Shown: positions 46,668 to 58,168, counted from the stretch's first letter. The stretch is 64,000 nt of DNA from Eriocheir sinensis (GCF_024679095.1 NC_066518.1:8897610-8961609), one strand, 5' to 3'. Notes: generated from the sequence alone by a model not told the origin. A program made the numbers and translations.

Positions 46668-47128
46668 GACAGGTAAAATCATCCCCCCTCCCTCGCGCAG
46701 GCAAGGTACCAAACTCCGCCCATACCCGTGACGTCAAAGAGTGGTATAGGTAAACTCCGCCCATACCCGTGACGTCAGAGTGGTATAGGTCTGGGTCTTG
46801 GATGTGGGTGAGCTTCTTCATTCAACGGAGCTCCCCGTTGTCTTGATTTATTTCTGTGTCGAGCAGGTTATTTATTCTTTTCATTGTCTACAGAATTGGT
46901 ATATATATATATTTTTTTTTGCCTCATGTCACATGCTGTATGTGCTGTATGTGTGTAGAGAAGTTCCCCATGCATGTCCTGCAAGTCACTGCACGTCACG
47001 GGGTCAAGTCTGAGACTGAGCCGCTGTTAGCTCTGCAACCTCTCCTACCCACGCTCTGACGTCACACATACCCGCACTCAGAAGAGCAAATTTAGAGCCA
47101 GCGTTTGGGGGGGACGATTTTACCTGTC
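46668..47128. mobile_element. Probable non-autonomous transposon with inverted ends and CRE-bearing subterminal repeats
   Basis: The left end gacaggtaaaatcatccccc (46668-46687) and the reversed right end gacaggtaaaatcgtccccc differ at one base in 20. Further in, both arms carry gtgacgtcagag (left, two tandem copies; right, one copy inverted). No target duplication was identified. The ~460-bp element has no long coding frame. Confidence 0.6.
46711..46790. promoter_or_regulatory. Tandem 41-bp repeat, each unit with a perfect CRE (TGACGTCA)
   Basis: The unit aaactccgcccatacccgtg... recurs at 46711 and 46752. TGACGTCA, the CREB/ATF palindrome, is at 46729-46736 and 46770-46777, and a third is at 47057-47064. 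A GC-box-like ctccgccc precedes each of the first two. Because this lies within a likely transposon, a role as a host promoter is only a possibility. Confidence 0.5.
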
Positions 47129-48009
47129 CGATGGATGTTTTTACCTTGCTCCAACCTTTGTATGTTCCCTAATCTATGATATATTAACGCCCTTAACATG
47201 ATACCCAGCATCTCCCTTTTGATTCCTATATGGGCTCCTTTTTCTCTAGATGTTTGTTTTTTCGTTGTTGTTGTTTGTGTGTTTGTTTTTTAATGCACCA
47301 AGTTTTTTGCAAGGCACGTTAAAACCTGCAGGATACACAGACTGTTCACCTTCCCCGTCATGGAGCGTGACTGATTGCTAGTCACGATATTAACTTTATC
47401 AAGAGCAATCCATCCAACTTCAATCCTATTTTAATCTATTTTCCGTGGGTCAACACACACACACACACACACACACGACAGATCACCCCCGGCGTCACCC
47501 ATGGTCGAGCAGCAAGCATTAACTGTCCCCGAGCCTCCGCGTCCACCACTCGCTTCATCACGGCCAGCGAATTATCTTGATCCTCCGTCCTATGATCAGG
47601 GTCGCAATTAAACCCTTCATTATGAACGTCATCATTTTTTCTTTCTCGCAGCGAAGGGCAAAAAAGAATGCCTAATAACCCAATCGCTTCTCGACCCTCC
47701 ACCCTCCACAGGCGCCTTGTTTGCCGCGGGAGGTGAGTCGACCCCCCCCCCCCCCCATCACCGCCACGGATTGAGGAGGCTTCAGCATGTGTTCGTCATG
47801 TACAGATCATAAAGGTAAGGGTCGGAGTATGAGTGTGGCTTCGATGCCTATACACATTTCGTTTAAACTCTCCTCTCATCACAACCTTGGAGATCAACTT
47901 ACACCAATGTCATACTGTTGGAAGAAGGGTGGTAAGTCAGAGTCAGTGCCAATAAAGGAATCTAAACCAATACAACAGACAGAGGGGAGAGTCAAGACAC
48001 TTCTGCATC
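47129..48009. other. No gene seen
   Basis: Short (CA)n at 47454-47477 and a C run at 47743-47756 in unique sequence. Confidence 0.5.
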
Positions 48010-48122
48010 CAAAATTGGACTTCTCTTTTCCTCACTCATCTCTACTTTTTTTTATAGGAGCAGTGATTGGAAGGCTTTTTTTTTTTTCTTTTCCCTTGAG
48101 CTCCTTCATTTGCTGTAAAAAT
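48010..48122 (+). mobile_element. LINE 3' end (family A), short copy
   Basis: It reads aaaattggacttctcttttcc, ttataggagcagtgattgga, a T run, cccttgagctccttcatttg, ctgtaaaaata. The coding part is absent. Confidence 0.68.
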
Positions 48123-48364
48123 ATAAATCCTCAAACCCTCGCACACAGCCTCGATGAAAGCATACACGCTCCACTACCAACACACATCACGTTTATACAA
48201 GTTCCCGGTAATGAAGCTTCCCCGCCCACCTGTTGGATGTTACCTCTTACAAACCCGTCATAACTTCCCTGCAGTCACGTTCCAAAAGATAAGTGAGTGC
48301 GTACGCGTGACTCGGGACTGGACTCCTCTAATAACACGATAACGAAGACAGCAGCATCCTCAGG

Positions 48365-48922
48365 CGTGACACAGCAAGAGTTCAGGGCTACGAGGAAGGG
48401 AAGGAAGCAGCGTTGTCAAATTATCGTACTCATCGCATTACATTTTCGTAGTTTCTGACCGATAACTGTAGCAAAAAACACAAACCTCAATAAATAACAG
48501 TTTTAATGCTAACATTGATGATTTTCTGTCGTTATTTGTGTAAGTACGAAAGTCTGAGGCTTAAAAAATGATAAATACGTTGTGGTGAATACGATAATCT
48601 GGCACCGCTGGAAGGAAGGGAAGAGACGTGGCAGCGATTCCACGGTTTTCTTTTCTTCTGGGAAAGTAAAACCGAAAATAATCTTGGCAATGCGTAAGTG
48701 GTTTTTGGTGGTGTAATCTTGTATGTTTTGTATGAAGATTAAACGTGACACAGAAAGAGGTCAGGGTTACGAAGAAGGAAAGGAAGAAGTGAGGGAAAAG
48801 GCATGACTACGATTCCTCAGTTTTCTTTTTTTCTAGTAAAGTAAAACAAACTAACCTCGGCGATGCGTAAGTGTTTTTTTGGCGCTACGTCATCCCACCC
48901 TAATTTTGTATGAATGAAGATA
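48365..48922 (+). repeat. Old tandem duplication (~170-180 bp unit), first copy split by a MITE
   Basis: Unit 1 (48365-48743) and unit 2 (48744 to about 48922) share cgtgacacag-aagag, tcagggntacgangaagg, cgattcc-c-gttttctttt, gcgatgcgtaagtg, ttgtatgaa-gaagat. Unit 1 carries the family M element at 48408-48610. Confidence 0.78.
48408..48610. mobile_element. Miniature inverted-repeat transposon, family M, copy 1 (203 bp)
   Basis: The left end is cagcgttgtcaaattatcg and the reversed right end is cagcggtgccagattatcg; both continue ta-tca. The direct repeat GAAGGAAG lies at 48400-48407 and 48611-48618. The same element occurs at 52561-52755. An 8-bp duplication suggests hAT or a related superfamily, but the class is not certain. 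Confidence 0.85.
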
Positions 48923-49164
48923 AAGCCTTTTCCACATCTAAGTTGTTTCACGTGACGTTCCTTTTACACCAACGTTTTCTGCAACATTTATTTGGGTGGT
49001 TTCAAGTTTCTGTGTAGGAATTTTATTATTAGATTTTCTACTTTCTGCCGCCAGCAATTCCGGACTCTCTTTTCTCTCTCGCCTCCCTCGTGGCCGTGAA
49101 TATTTGTCCTTGCCCGAGATCAAATGAATTCCGTGAAAATAGTGTTCCTATTTCCATCACAAAG

Positions 49165-49203
<39 letters not shown>

Positions 49204-49308
49204 CGCGTAGGTGTGATAGACGGAGAGAACAAAGACGAACAATAAAGCTGACTGTTCGATACATACACAGCCTTTCACTCTTGGATTTTAGTGCAGTTCC
49301 ATAAAACA

Positions 49309-49366
<58 letters not shown>
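49165..49366. repeat. (GT)n and (CA)n pair
   Basis: (GT)n 49165-49198 and (CA)n 49309-49366, 110 bp apart and inverted relative to each other. Confidence 0.97.
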
Positions 49367-49367
<1 letters not shown>

Positions 49368-49646
49368 CAGGGAGAACACATGTATAATCCTTCCCAGCAG
49401 TACAATCAGCTTCCTCCCCCCTTGGCGGTGTAGGTTCGTGTTTACATCGGTGTTTGTGAGGATCTATTTACATCCCTAACTCGGCCTCGCCCTAGCCGGA
49501 GTAGCTGGACTTTATTGTCATTGTTATTGCGCTGCCAACGCTCTCCTTATACTTAGGGGTCCGTGTACCGGCTCCCCTTGGCACGTTCAATTTAAAGGGT
49601 CATGAAGTAGAAAAAAAGACGCTTAAATGGAAAAAGAAGAAACGTA

Positions 49647-49818
49647 TGGTAGTAGTAGTAGTAGTAGAAGTAGTAGTAGTAGTAGTAGTAGTGGTAACCG
49701 TAGAAGTATCACATGAAGCAGCACGGCGTGTCGGCTACCAATATACCATCAGTTTTTATATATTTTCAGCTTTTTTTATGCTTTCACCAACAGGACGACA
49801 CGTGCCCCCCCCCCACCT

Positions 49819-49872
<54 letters not shown>
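49647..49872. repeat. (GTA)n and (CA)n
   Basis: (GTA)n 49649-49693 and (CA)n 49820-49872. Confidence 0.95.
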
Positions 49873-50686
49873 TTCTGAATGACTCGCGTTGCAGTTAATA
49901 GATGATGGAAACTTCGAGGCGTCCAACATCTAATTATTATTGGTCCTGAGGCGGCAAAGGATAGACTCTGAGGTGCGTAATTAAATCAGTGACTGAACTT
50001 CTCAGGTGTCAACGTCAGATGTCAACATCCTCAATTTTTTCAAGGGGAAGAAAATGTCACATTTCTCCAGAAGGTGAGTAATTGCAAGCCTCCATTTCCA
50101 AGAGTCTCGTATATTTGATTGGCAGGATTTTTTAACAGGATATTGTATGTGAATCTTTGACCAATTATATTTAAGAAGGATTATTTTACTATTAAGAATA
50201 TAAACGAGACCTGTGCAAGTCATATCATGCGTAGAATTGATAACAGATGGACAGAGTCGGGGCAGATAGAGGACCAGGTAGAGGGATGTTATTGGGGCCT
50301 TTCACGGAGCAGGATGGAGTACACCAACGTCAGACACAGAGAGGCTGAGAACGTCGGAAATGGCCTACTCTAAATGGGGTGGAAATGGTAACGGCCGCGA
50401 CAAGTACAGTATTTCCTCATATAAACGAAATTAAATGCGGTTAGCTGTTGATGGCAAGGCGTTGACAAATTTTGAGTCAACACAGTATTTGCATTCAGTT
50501 AGTCAATACGCGAGTGTGGTAGACTCCTTACCCAAGACATTTTTTTCAAGTGATGACCGGAATTCCAGTAATGTAAACTAATGAAAAGTAAACCGCACTC
50601 ACGACAACTTTTCACCATTTGAGTTTGTCCGTCTTCTTAGTTTATCGAGTGTTTACTTTCTTCCGAGCGTCTTGCTACAGTATCAA
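49873..50686. other. No gene seen
   Basis: Unique AT-rich sequence up to the Harbinger-like element. Confidence 0.5.
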
Positions 50687-50689
50687 TTA

Positions 50690-50943
50690 AGGGGCAATAC
50701 ACTGGGCAAATTTTCCGTGGATCTTCAGTCAAACCACGATTTCCGCTGGCGTGGTTCCCATATTTCCGTGGTTTTCTGACGTGTCCACGATCTTCCAAAG
50801 CTACGGTAGATTTTACTGAAGGACGACGGTATTACTCACCATCAGCAGCAGCAGCAATAACAAGAAACAAATGAGAACCACGCTAGCGGAAATCGTGGTT
50901 TGACTGAAGATCCACGGAAAATTAGCCAAGTGTAATAGCCCCT
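50690..50943. mobile_element. PIF/Harbinger-like miniature transposon (254 bp)
   Basis: Long terminal inverted repeats, about 68 bp with few differences, span 50690-50756 and 50875-50943. They start aggggc and share ttttccgtggatcttcagtc and aaaccacgatttccgct. The direct repeat TTA flanks it (50687-50689 and 50944-50946), as in PIF/Harbinger elements. The core has (GCA)n and no coding capacity. Confidence 0.87.
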
Positions 50944-51091
50944 TTAAACGCTGACTGACAAGCGATCAACGACGGATGCCCGGAATGAGATCGTCTAGTT
51001 TCCTTTTACTCTTCCGTGATAAATCGACGGTGGTGAAGACGCGGTGACTCTAAGTATTGGTGCTAGTAATTGTGGTGGTAAATGGTGCACC

Positions 51092-51156
<65 letters not shown>

Positions 51157-51209
51157 GAGGAGGAGGAGGAGGAGGAGGAGGAGGAGGAGGAGGAGGAGGA
51201 GGAGGAGGA

Positions 51210-51278
<69 letters not shown>

Positions 51279-51282
51279 TATA
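51092..51282. repeat. Four-block compound (AGT)n(AGG)n(AGC)n(AGT)n
   Basis: Blocks switch at about 51155, 51212 and 51246, each by changing only the third base of the unit. Homopolymer frames here are not proteins. Confidence 0.98.
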
Positions 51283-51693
51283 GTAGTTGTTGTTGTAATT
51301 GTAATTGAAGAAGTAGTAATATCAGTAGATATGGTGGTAGTGGTAATACCTGCCGCACGCGACACAACGAGTAAAAACTCTAAACACAAAAACTTTCCCG
51401 TTACCCTCAGCTGTACATTTTTACTTCATCCAAGTACGTAAATAGGAGTCCTTACCGAGGGAGCCGCACAAGCTCATTACACACGCTAATTGTTACATCT
51501 GGGCGGCACGGGGACATGCTGAGAAACTTTGCTACTACGGAGAACAATGAGTCCACCCCCTTCACTCTTTCCAGTACCCAGCGTCCCTTGCTACTGCCTC
51601 GTCTTTTCATTTTGTGTGTAAGGCGCAACAGTCCTCCGAGGCAGGTACTCTTCCCATATTTATGCTACGCGGGAAAACATGTTAATATCAAGG

Positions 51694-52120
51694 TTTTTTT
51701 TTGCGTACTCTAAGTGGTTAGGAGAAGAAAAAACGTAAGTGCACACATCAGGAGGGTTTTTTGCGTACTCTAAGTGGTTAGGAGAAGAAAAAGCGTAGGT
51801 GCACGCATCAGGAGGGTTTTTTGCGTACTCTAAGTGGTTAGGAGAACAAAAAGCGTAGGTGCACGCATCAGGAGGGGTTTTTGCGTACTCTAAGTGGTTA
51901 GGAGAACAAAAAGCGTAGGTGCACGCATCAGGAGGTTTTTTTTTTTGCGTACTCTAAGTGGTTAGGAGAACAAAAAGCGTAGGTGCACGCATCAGGAGGG
52001 GTTTTTTGCGTACTCTAAGTGGTTAGGAGAACAAAAAGCGTAGGTGCGCGCATCAGGAGGGTTTTTTGCGTACTCTAAGTGGTTGGGAGAAGAAAAAGCG
52101 TAGGTGCACGCATCAGGAGC
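51694..52120 (+). repeat. Minisatellite, seven copies of a 60-bp unit
   Basis: gcgtactctaagtggttagg starts at 51703, 51763, 51823, 51883, 51947, 52008 and 52068. Copies are nearly identical; length differences are confined to the T run. gagaag marks copies 1, 2 and 7, and gagaac marks copies 3-6. Confidence 0.97.
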
Positions 52121-52560
52121 CAAAAAGTGAACGTCTAAGAAGTGAACGTGAGCATGACCAATAGGGATAAAGTGTGGGAAGAACAGGAAGTTATGAGGGA
52201 AGGACGTAACAGCAGCGCGGTAGTAGTAGGTTTAAAGGAGGAGTAGGAAGAGGAGAGTTTCTGCTGTACTTGTTTTAATTGTTGTTTATTTAAGTTCCTG
52301 CATGGAAACACAATCCCTTACCCTCACGCGGGAGGACGAACCGTCATTTCACACACACACACAAAAAAATCTGAAGGAAATTGCTACAGATTTTCGTAAC
52401 CATCATTCTTTTGAGACTTATCCATCACTCAGCGGCTAAAGCTGGCCAAGGAAAAGAAGCCCAAGAGATTCATCTTGAGGTGTCTCCCCTCTCCACCTGA
52501 AGTGAAGGATGCCTAAGTTGATGGATTCTCCTCGCGCTGGACCCCATTTCCATCACCTCA

Positions 52561-52755
52561 CAACCGTTGCCATGTTATCGTACTCAGAGCATCTTATTTT
52601 CTGGCTTCTGACTCATAATTATTGCCAAGAAACACCAATAATCAACAATTTTAACGATAACTATATATGAAGGCACTTATTGGGGTCAAGGAGGCAGTTT
52701 TGGTGTCGGAAATTGGCAAAAATAGGAGGCTGAGTACGACAATGTGGCAACGTTG
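52561..52755. mobile_element. Miniature inverted-repeat transposon, family M, copy 2
   Basis: The ends are caaccgttgccatgttatcg and, reversed, caacgttgccacattgtcg. The interior matches copy 1 (ttctgactcataa / ttctgaccgataa, aacaccaataatcaac, ttttaacgataac). The flanking direct repeat is CACCTCA to CACCTCACA (52554-52562 and 52756-52764); its exact length is ambiguous because it overlaps the terminus. Confidence 0.82.
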
Positions 52756-52764
52756 CACCTCACA

Positions 52765-53473
52765 CCGGGCCATAGGAGACACGGGCTGAGACGGTACCGC
52801 CACTACACACCTCACCGCCCCTCCCGCACCACTCCCACTGTACACAACGAGGGGACCATTGCGCAATGTTCCGCTTTCCAGAGTATAACGTAATAAATCC
52901 TTCATCACTTAGAACAAGACTTTACTAAGCTGCGAAATACAACCAGATTATTTTCACCAGTAGCAAACTAGTATGAAATGAGATAGAGAGAAGCACACGT
53001 CCTCCATACACACAAAAGGAGTGGATTAAAGTGCGCGCTCACACATACGCCCGCCCCAACACACACCCACACCCACACACTCACATGCACACTCATCACA
53101 ATCCCTAGTGCACATCGCCACTAAAACACACGCCTGCTCTCCAATGAATGAATAACGTGCAAACAACACCCGTAACACTACTGTAATGTTTGTCGCCACC
53201 GCACCGACAGCTGGACGTGCCTGGGTGGCGGGTACCGGGATCAGGGGAGGAGTGCGGGGGGGCGGGGGCCGGGGAGGGTGACGGGGAGGTGATAGAGAGT
53301 GGGCGGCCCTGGCGGCGATGAGGAAAAGTGGAGACGACGCACTGGTGGGCTGGCCGGGGGCGGTGAGCGATGGGACGGAGCAGGTTGTTTAGGGGAGAGA
53401 GAACGAAAGCAAAATAAAACTGAAACACAAACATTTCGATGTTTCACCTCTTCCTTCAGTTTTGTAAATACGT

Positions 53474-53474
<1 letters not shown>
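52765..53474. other. No gene seen
   Basis: Unique sequence with a GC-rich patch at 53210-53390 (ggcggg-rich). A CpG-rich promoter-like patch is possible, but no transcript is apparent. Confidence 0.4.

Positions 53475-53567
<93 letters not shown>
53475..53567. repeat. (GT)n, 93 bp
   Basis: One TCTG interruption. Confidence 0.98.
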
Positions 53568-53568
<1 letters not shown>

Positions 53569-54002
53569 GTGGCGGTGCCATCACTGATTTGCGTCGTTAG
53601 GGTTTTCTCTGCCGCACATCAATCCCTCTCTCTTTTTTACAAATCTTTTGCGGTCCAGTGCGCCGGCCACTCTATCCCTGGGTGGCTGTCTGTCGCGAAA
53701 AATGTTGTGGGGGAGAATCTGAAAAAAAGGGAGGTACACCACAAGTCACAATACACTCATTTTTTCTTTTCGCTGACAAGATAGAATGTGTACATGAACA
53801 ATGAACAGTGTGTAGTTCATATGTAAAATGTTCACATGGCGAGCATGACTTGCGCAACATCAAGAAAATAGAAATTTGTGAAAAGAAGAAGTAAAAACGG
53901 AGAAGAGATGGCAACATTTAAAGAGAAAAGTGGGGAAAAATGGGAAGATTAAAAGATGAGGAAAAAATAATTCACTAGACATTGGACACTCTAGTGAGTG
54001 CA

Positions 54003-54255
54003 AACCGCCCGCTGCCAACACCCTCTGGTCGGAGTGCTCAAAATTTGAAAATATGCATTTTTGACCTCGGTGACCTTGACCTTTGACCTTTGACCTTTAA
54101 AATCGAACTCGTCCGGTGGGAGGTCATTAATAGTCCACCTATGAGGTTTCAACATCCTAGCTGTAATGGTTCAAAATTTATCGCGTTACAGACAAAAAAA
54201 ATAATTTACACAGCTGAAAACAATACCTTCCGCAAAATTCTTTTGCGGGCGGTAA
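54003..54255. mobile_element. Probable dispersed element with short inverted ends and a TGACCT array
   Basis: accgcccgc near 54001 is inverted as gcgggcggt at 54246-54254. The interior has tgacctttgacctttgacc and cctatgaggtttcaacatcc, which I recognise as text typical of a dispersed repeat found in many invertebrate genomes. That memory cannot be verified here. Confidence 0.45.
54062..54096 (-). promoter_or_regulatory. Array of five nuclear-receptor half-sites (AGGTCA)
   Basis: TGACCT starts at 54062, 54071, 54077, 54084 and 54091. The last three are spaced by one base, giving two overlapping perfect DR1 sites (the RXR/HNF4 type). On the minus strand tcaaaggtcaaggtca also contains an extended half-site of the FTZ-F1/ERR type. 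It is probably part of a transposon. Confidence 0.45.
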
Positions 54256-54680
54256 TAATGTTTAAAAATAAAATAAAGTGTTCGAGTGTAAAATTATAGG
54301 ACCAAAGTGCAAGAGGGACTGAATACAGCGAATGTAATTCTGGCCAAGAACAGGCGTCGAGGAGGAAATCAAGCATTTGGGGTGGCGAGGAAAGGGCGAG
54401 AAATCGCAAACGTGTGTAACGAGATCCATTGGAAACAGGACTCCTAATGGATCTTGGATTGCTGGGGCGGAAGACGTCTTGTTGGGCGCGACCGCATGAC
54501 ACACGGCAAACAAAAGTGATCGTACACGCTTTCGCTCCATTAGATGAAAAAAAGTCCATTTACAAGAACCAACTTTTCTGATTAAAATTGCAAAACGTTG
54601 ACAAAAAGCGATTCCTTCAGCTTTTTTTTTTTTTTTCTATTAATTCCATCACGGAGTCTCTGTATAATGTTATTGAGCGA

Positions 54681-55130
<450 letters not shown>

Positions 55131-55175
55131 CCACGAGTTCTCAAATTCCAAAAAAAAATAAAATGTTGGTCCAAT

Positions 55176-55400
55176 AGCCCCGGTGGGCTTTCATGGTGGG
55201 ACCTGTTGGTCGACCCTAGCCCGTCTGTGGCGCAGGAGAGTTTTTATAGTAGCGCCATTCTTGTTTGGGTCATGATGGTCTCCGGAGCTCCATTTGGTCC
55301 CCCGGAGCTCCATTTGATCCTCTTGAAAGAGTTTCGCTAGAGTCCGAGGTTGATTTGTGTTCAGGGCAGCATGTGGGTAGTCTTCGGCCACTCGGCGTGA
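55176..55400 (-). mobile_element. SINE (family 1), copy 6, diverged, inverted
   Basis: The + strand reads ccggtgggctttcatggtgg, ggtcgaccctagcccgtctg, tttttatagtagcgccattc, ccggagctccatttg (twice in tandem), agcatgtgggtagtcttcgg, ccactcggcg. The head is missing or decayed. It lies tail to tail with copy 5. Confidence 0.75.
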
Positions 55401-55639
55401 ATCAAAAATAATAAAAAAATTAAAAAATACGAGCACAACTTGGGGCGTGGCAGACATACTCCCATGTATTCTGATGCAGTCCAAGAAAACACATCTCCTA
55501 CCTCTCTTTGGAAATAACTTACACCGTATGCACATTTCACTAATGGCCATCGGAGAATCCATGCTAAAAACAAAAAAAAGGTGCGTCTCACTGTCACCGG
55601 CTGCCAGGAGCGGCGCGGAAAGAAAGCCGTGATGGGCTG

Positions 55640-56060
55640 AGGCGGCCTGCGTGGTGGTGGTGGTGGTGGTGGTGGTGGGGGTAAAGGTTGTGAAGTTGGT
55701 AATGGAGGTGAAGATGGTGGTGGTAATGGTTGTGAAATAAGTATTGGAGATGGTGAAGATGTTGGTGGTCATGATGGTGGTGGTGATGGTTATTGTGGTT
55801 GCGGTGATATTGATAGTGGTGGTAGTAGTGGTGGAGATTATGAAGTGAGTGGTGATGGTTTTGGTGATGGCGTTTGAAATGGTAATGGCAGTTTTAGTGG
55901 TAATGGAATTGGTTCTAATGATGATAATGGTGTAAGCGGTGGTAATTGATGTGGTAGTAATTGTTGTCATGGCAGTGGGTGGGATGGTGGTGGTGGTGGT
56001 GGTGGTGGTTGTGATACTGGGAGCGGAATATGTGGTGGTGGAACACAGGCAGCGCGGCCA
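55640..56060. repeat. GGT/GAT-rich low-complexity region
   Basis: (GGT)n at 55652-55680 and 55985-56010 with imperfect ggtgatggt text between. The 458-codon minus-strand frame through here is a repeat artefact. Confidence 0.9.
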
Positions 56061-56109
56061 CCAACTTATTGACATTCTGAACGCCCTCCTGTCGCGAGGA
56101 AGTGGTTGG

Positions 56110-56530
56110 GGAGACAGAGCTGGAGTGAAGGAAGATGAGGGTACAGAGAGGGAAGAACGAAAAGGGAGAGGAGGGAAAGGCGACGGAGAAAGACGAGGAG
56201 GTGAAGGAAAAAGGAAAAAAGTACGAGATGACGGTGGTTGTGGTAATGATAAAGAAGGAAGCTGCGGTAAAGATGGGGAAGAAAAGAGAAGGGGGAGAGG
56301 AGGAGAAAGGGGAGGAGAAGGAAGAAGAGGGGAATAAAGACTAGATGATGTTGGTAGTGGTAAAGATAGAGTGAAGGAAGATTGGGTAGAGAGGGGGAAG
56401 GACAAAAAAGGAAAGGAGAGGTTGTTGGCGAAAAAAAGGGAGGAGGAGATGGAAGAAGAGAGTAAGTACGAGAAGATGATGGTGGTGGTAATGATGGAAG
56501 TGTGTGACAGTGGTGACAGGAGCTCTTCAA
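56110..56530. repeat. Purine-rich GGA/GAAA low complexity
   Basis: Strong A/G bias on the + strand for about 400 bp. Confidence 0.85.
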
Positions 56531-56574
56531 TAATTAATCTGAAATATAATATAGAAAAAAAGATCAACTCATAA

Positions 56575-57446
56575 ATCTTCCTTCCGAATATGTCACTTTC
56601 TCGATATCCTTCGGCGCTCGTCTTTTATATCAAACCTATTATGTTTTTTTTTTCCAAGACTTTCTCTCATCTTACGGGCTCTGCGCGAAGAAGTAATGCT
56701 GAAACTATAAATGGTGCTTTCTTTTGCAAAACTTTTTTTATTTAATGTCATGCAATTTTTATCCAACTATATTTGTTGAATTGTTCCATAATAAAAGCAC
56801 CAAAAAATAGGAAAACATTGTCTTTAGAACACATTAAGTCAAGGGTCCCTCTTCCTTGGGCTTTGGGAGGAGTTGCTACAGTGTTGATAACCGTTTGAGT
56901 TCTAATCTGGCACAGCTTTAATTGTCATAGATGTATGAAAAAAAAGAGCTCTGGACAACGAAGGTCTGGTAATGCGTATGACCTGATAATTCGGCAAAAG
57001 CTTCGTTACTGAAATATGATGCACTTGATTGTGGTTGATCATGCAGGTCCATTAACAAACACAACAATGACTGCTTATTTATGATTGTATAGTGCACGTT
57101 AGTGGGCAACAAACTCCTAACCCCCCAAACCCAACCATCTACACCTAGCCACCCAAACACCTTCACCCGCACCCACCCATACACCCACCTACACACACAC
57201 ACACACTCGAGTGAAGGATGTGGCAACAGTGAATGGCAACGTAATGGAGGCCGGAGAGACTAATCATGTGGGGCCCTGACTAGAAGGATGAAGAAGATTA
57301 TCCCTCCGCGTAGAGGCTTAAGTTCCTTGCATGATGCCAATTAGTTGTAGCTAATGAGCTTAACACAGCGATGGAGAACCGACGGAGCGAGGCATCAACA
57401 AGACCATGGCAGCTTTGTTACCTATGCTGATATGGAAAGGGCCGGT

Positions 57447-57449
<3 letters not shown>
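56575..57449. other. No gene seen
   Basis: AT-rich unique sequence; a CACCCA-rich patch at 57120-57205. Confidence 0.5.
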
Positions 57450-57497
<48 letters not shown>

Positions 57498-57753
57498 AAA
57501 AATCAATCATCAAGGGAATAAATATATCAGGATCCTGCCTTTTTTCCGTTCATAAAATTACCGATAATCTAACCCACAGCATTCGTATGGGTGCAGGCAA
57601 ACATCCCCGACCGAAAGTATGCCACAATACGTAATTATTAGATTTTTCAATTAAAGACTTCCGTCATTCTTCTCTGCACTTATTCGAGAAAAAGACAAAA
57701 AATACAGAGCACAGGTAAATGCACAAGTACATTCTCTCTCTCTCTCTCTCTCT
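57450..57753. repeat. (GA)n and (TC)n
   Basis: (GA)n 57450-57493 and (TC)n 57733-57753; ordinary unique sequence between. Confidence 0.95.
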
Positions 57754-58099
57754 CACATTTCAACGGGTCATAAATTCTACGGCCCTAGACTGCCAGGATT
57801 AACTAATTACGCACTACTATTTTATTTTTTTATTTTTTTATAGCTTACTATTACTGCTACTGAAACTTGCTGATTTTACTAGTTATAAGACAGACACATT
57901 CAGAGAGAGTTTAGGCAGTAATGATCCCGAAAGTACTCTCTGTTCGACGCCCCTTTTAACGCAAGCCCAATAGGATTATTCACCGTTTACTTGAACTTTC
58001 TGCGTCCTGTCTCTAAGCGACGCCTTGATCCACCTCAAATCCGTACCCTCTACACCAAGAGCTTTTAGCTTTGTGTAAAGCCTTTGGTGAGGCACCTTC

Positions 58100-58168
58100 T
58101 ACAAAAGCACTATTGCAGGCTTATTGTTCCTTCTTTTATCGCCTGTGAGCTGCCTCCTATGTTGTAAA
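58100..58168 (+). mobile_element. LINE 3' end (family A), terminal fragment
   Basis: Only the last part matches: aggcttattgttccttc, ttatcgcctgtgagctgcctc, ctatgttgtaaaat. Diverged. Confidence 0.5.

Noticed and set aside
49165..49366. (GT)n and (CA)n as a deliberate inverted pair
   Set aside because: CA and GT arrays are so frequent here that neighbouring opposite arrays are expected by chance.
53210..53390. GC-rich patch as a gene promoter
   Set aside because: No TATA/Inr-like arrangement, exon or conserved frame follows; composition alone is not enough.
55191..56567. 458-codon open frame on the minus strand, the longest in the window
   Set aside because: Its sequence is Thr/Ile-rich then Ser/Pro/Leu-rich, from GGT- and GGA-type low complexity plus an inverted SINE. 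No domain or plausible start context.
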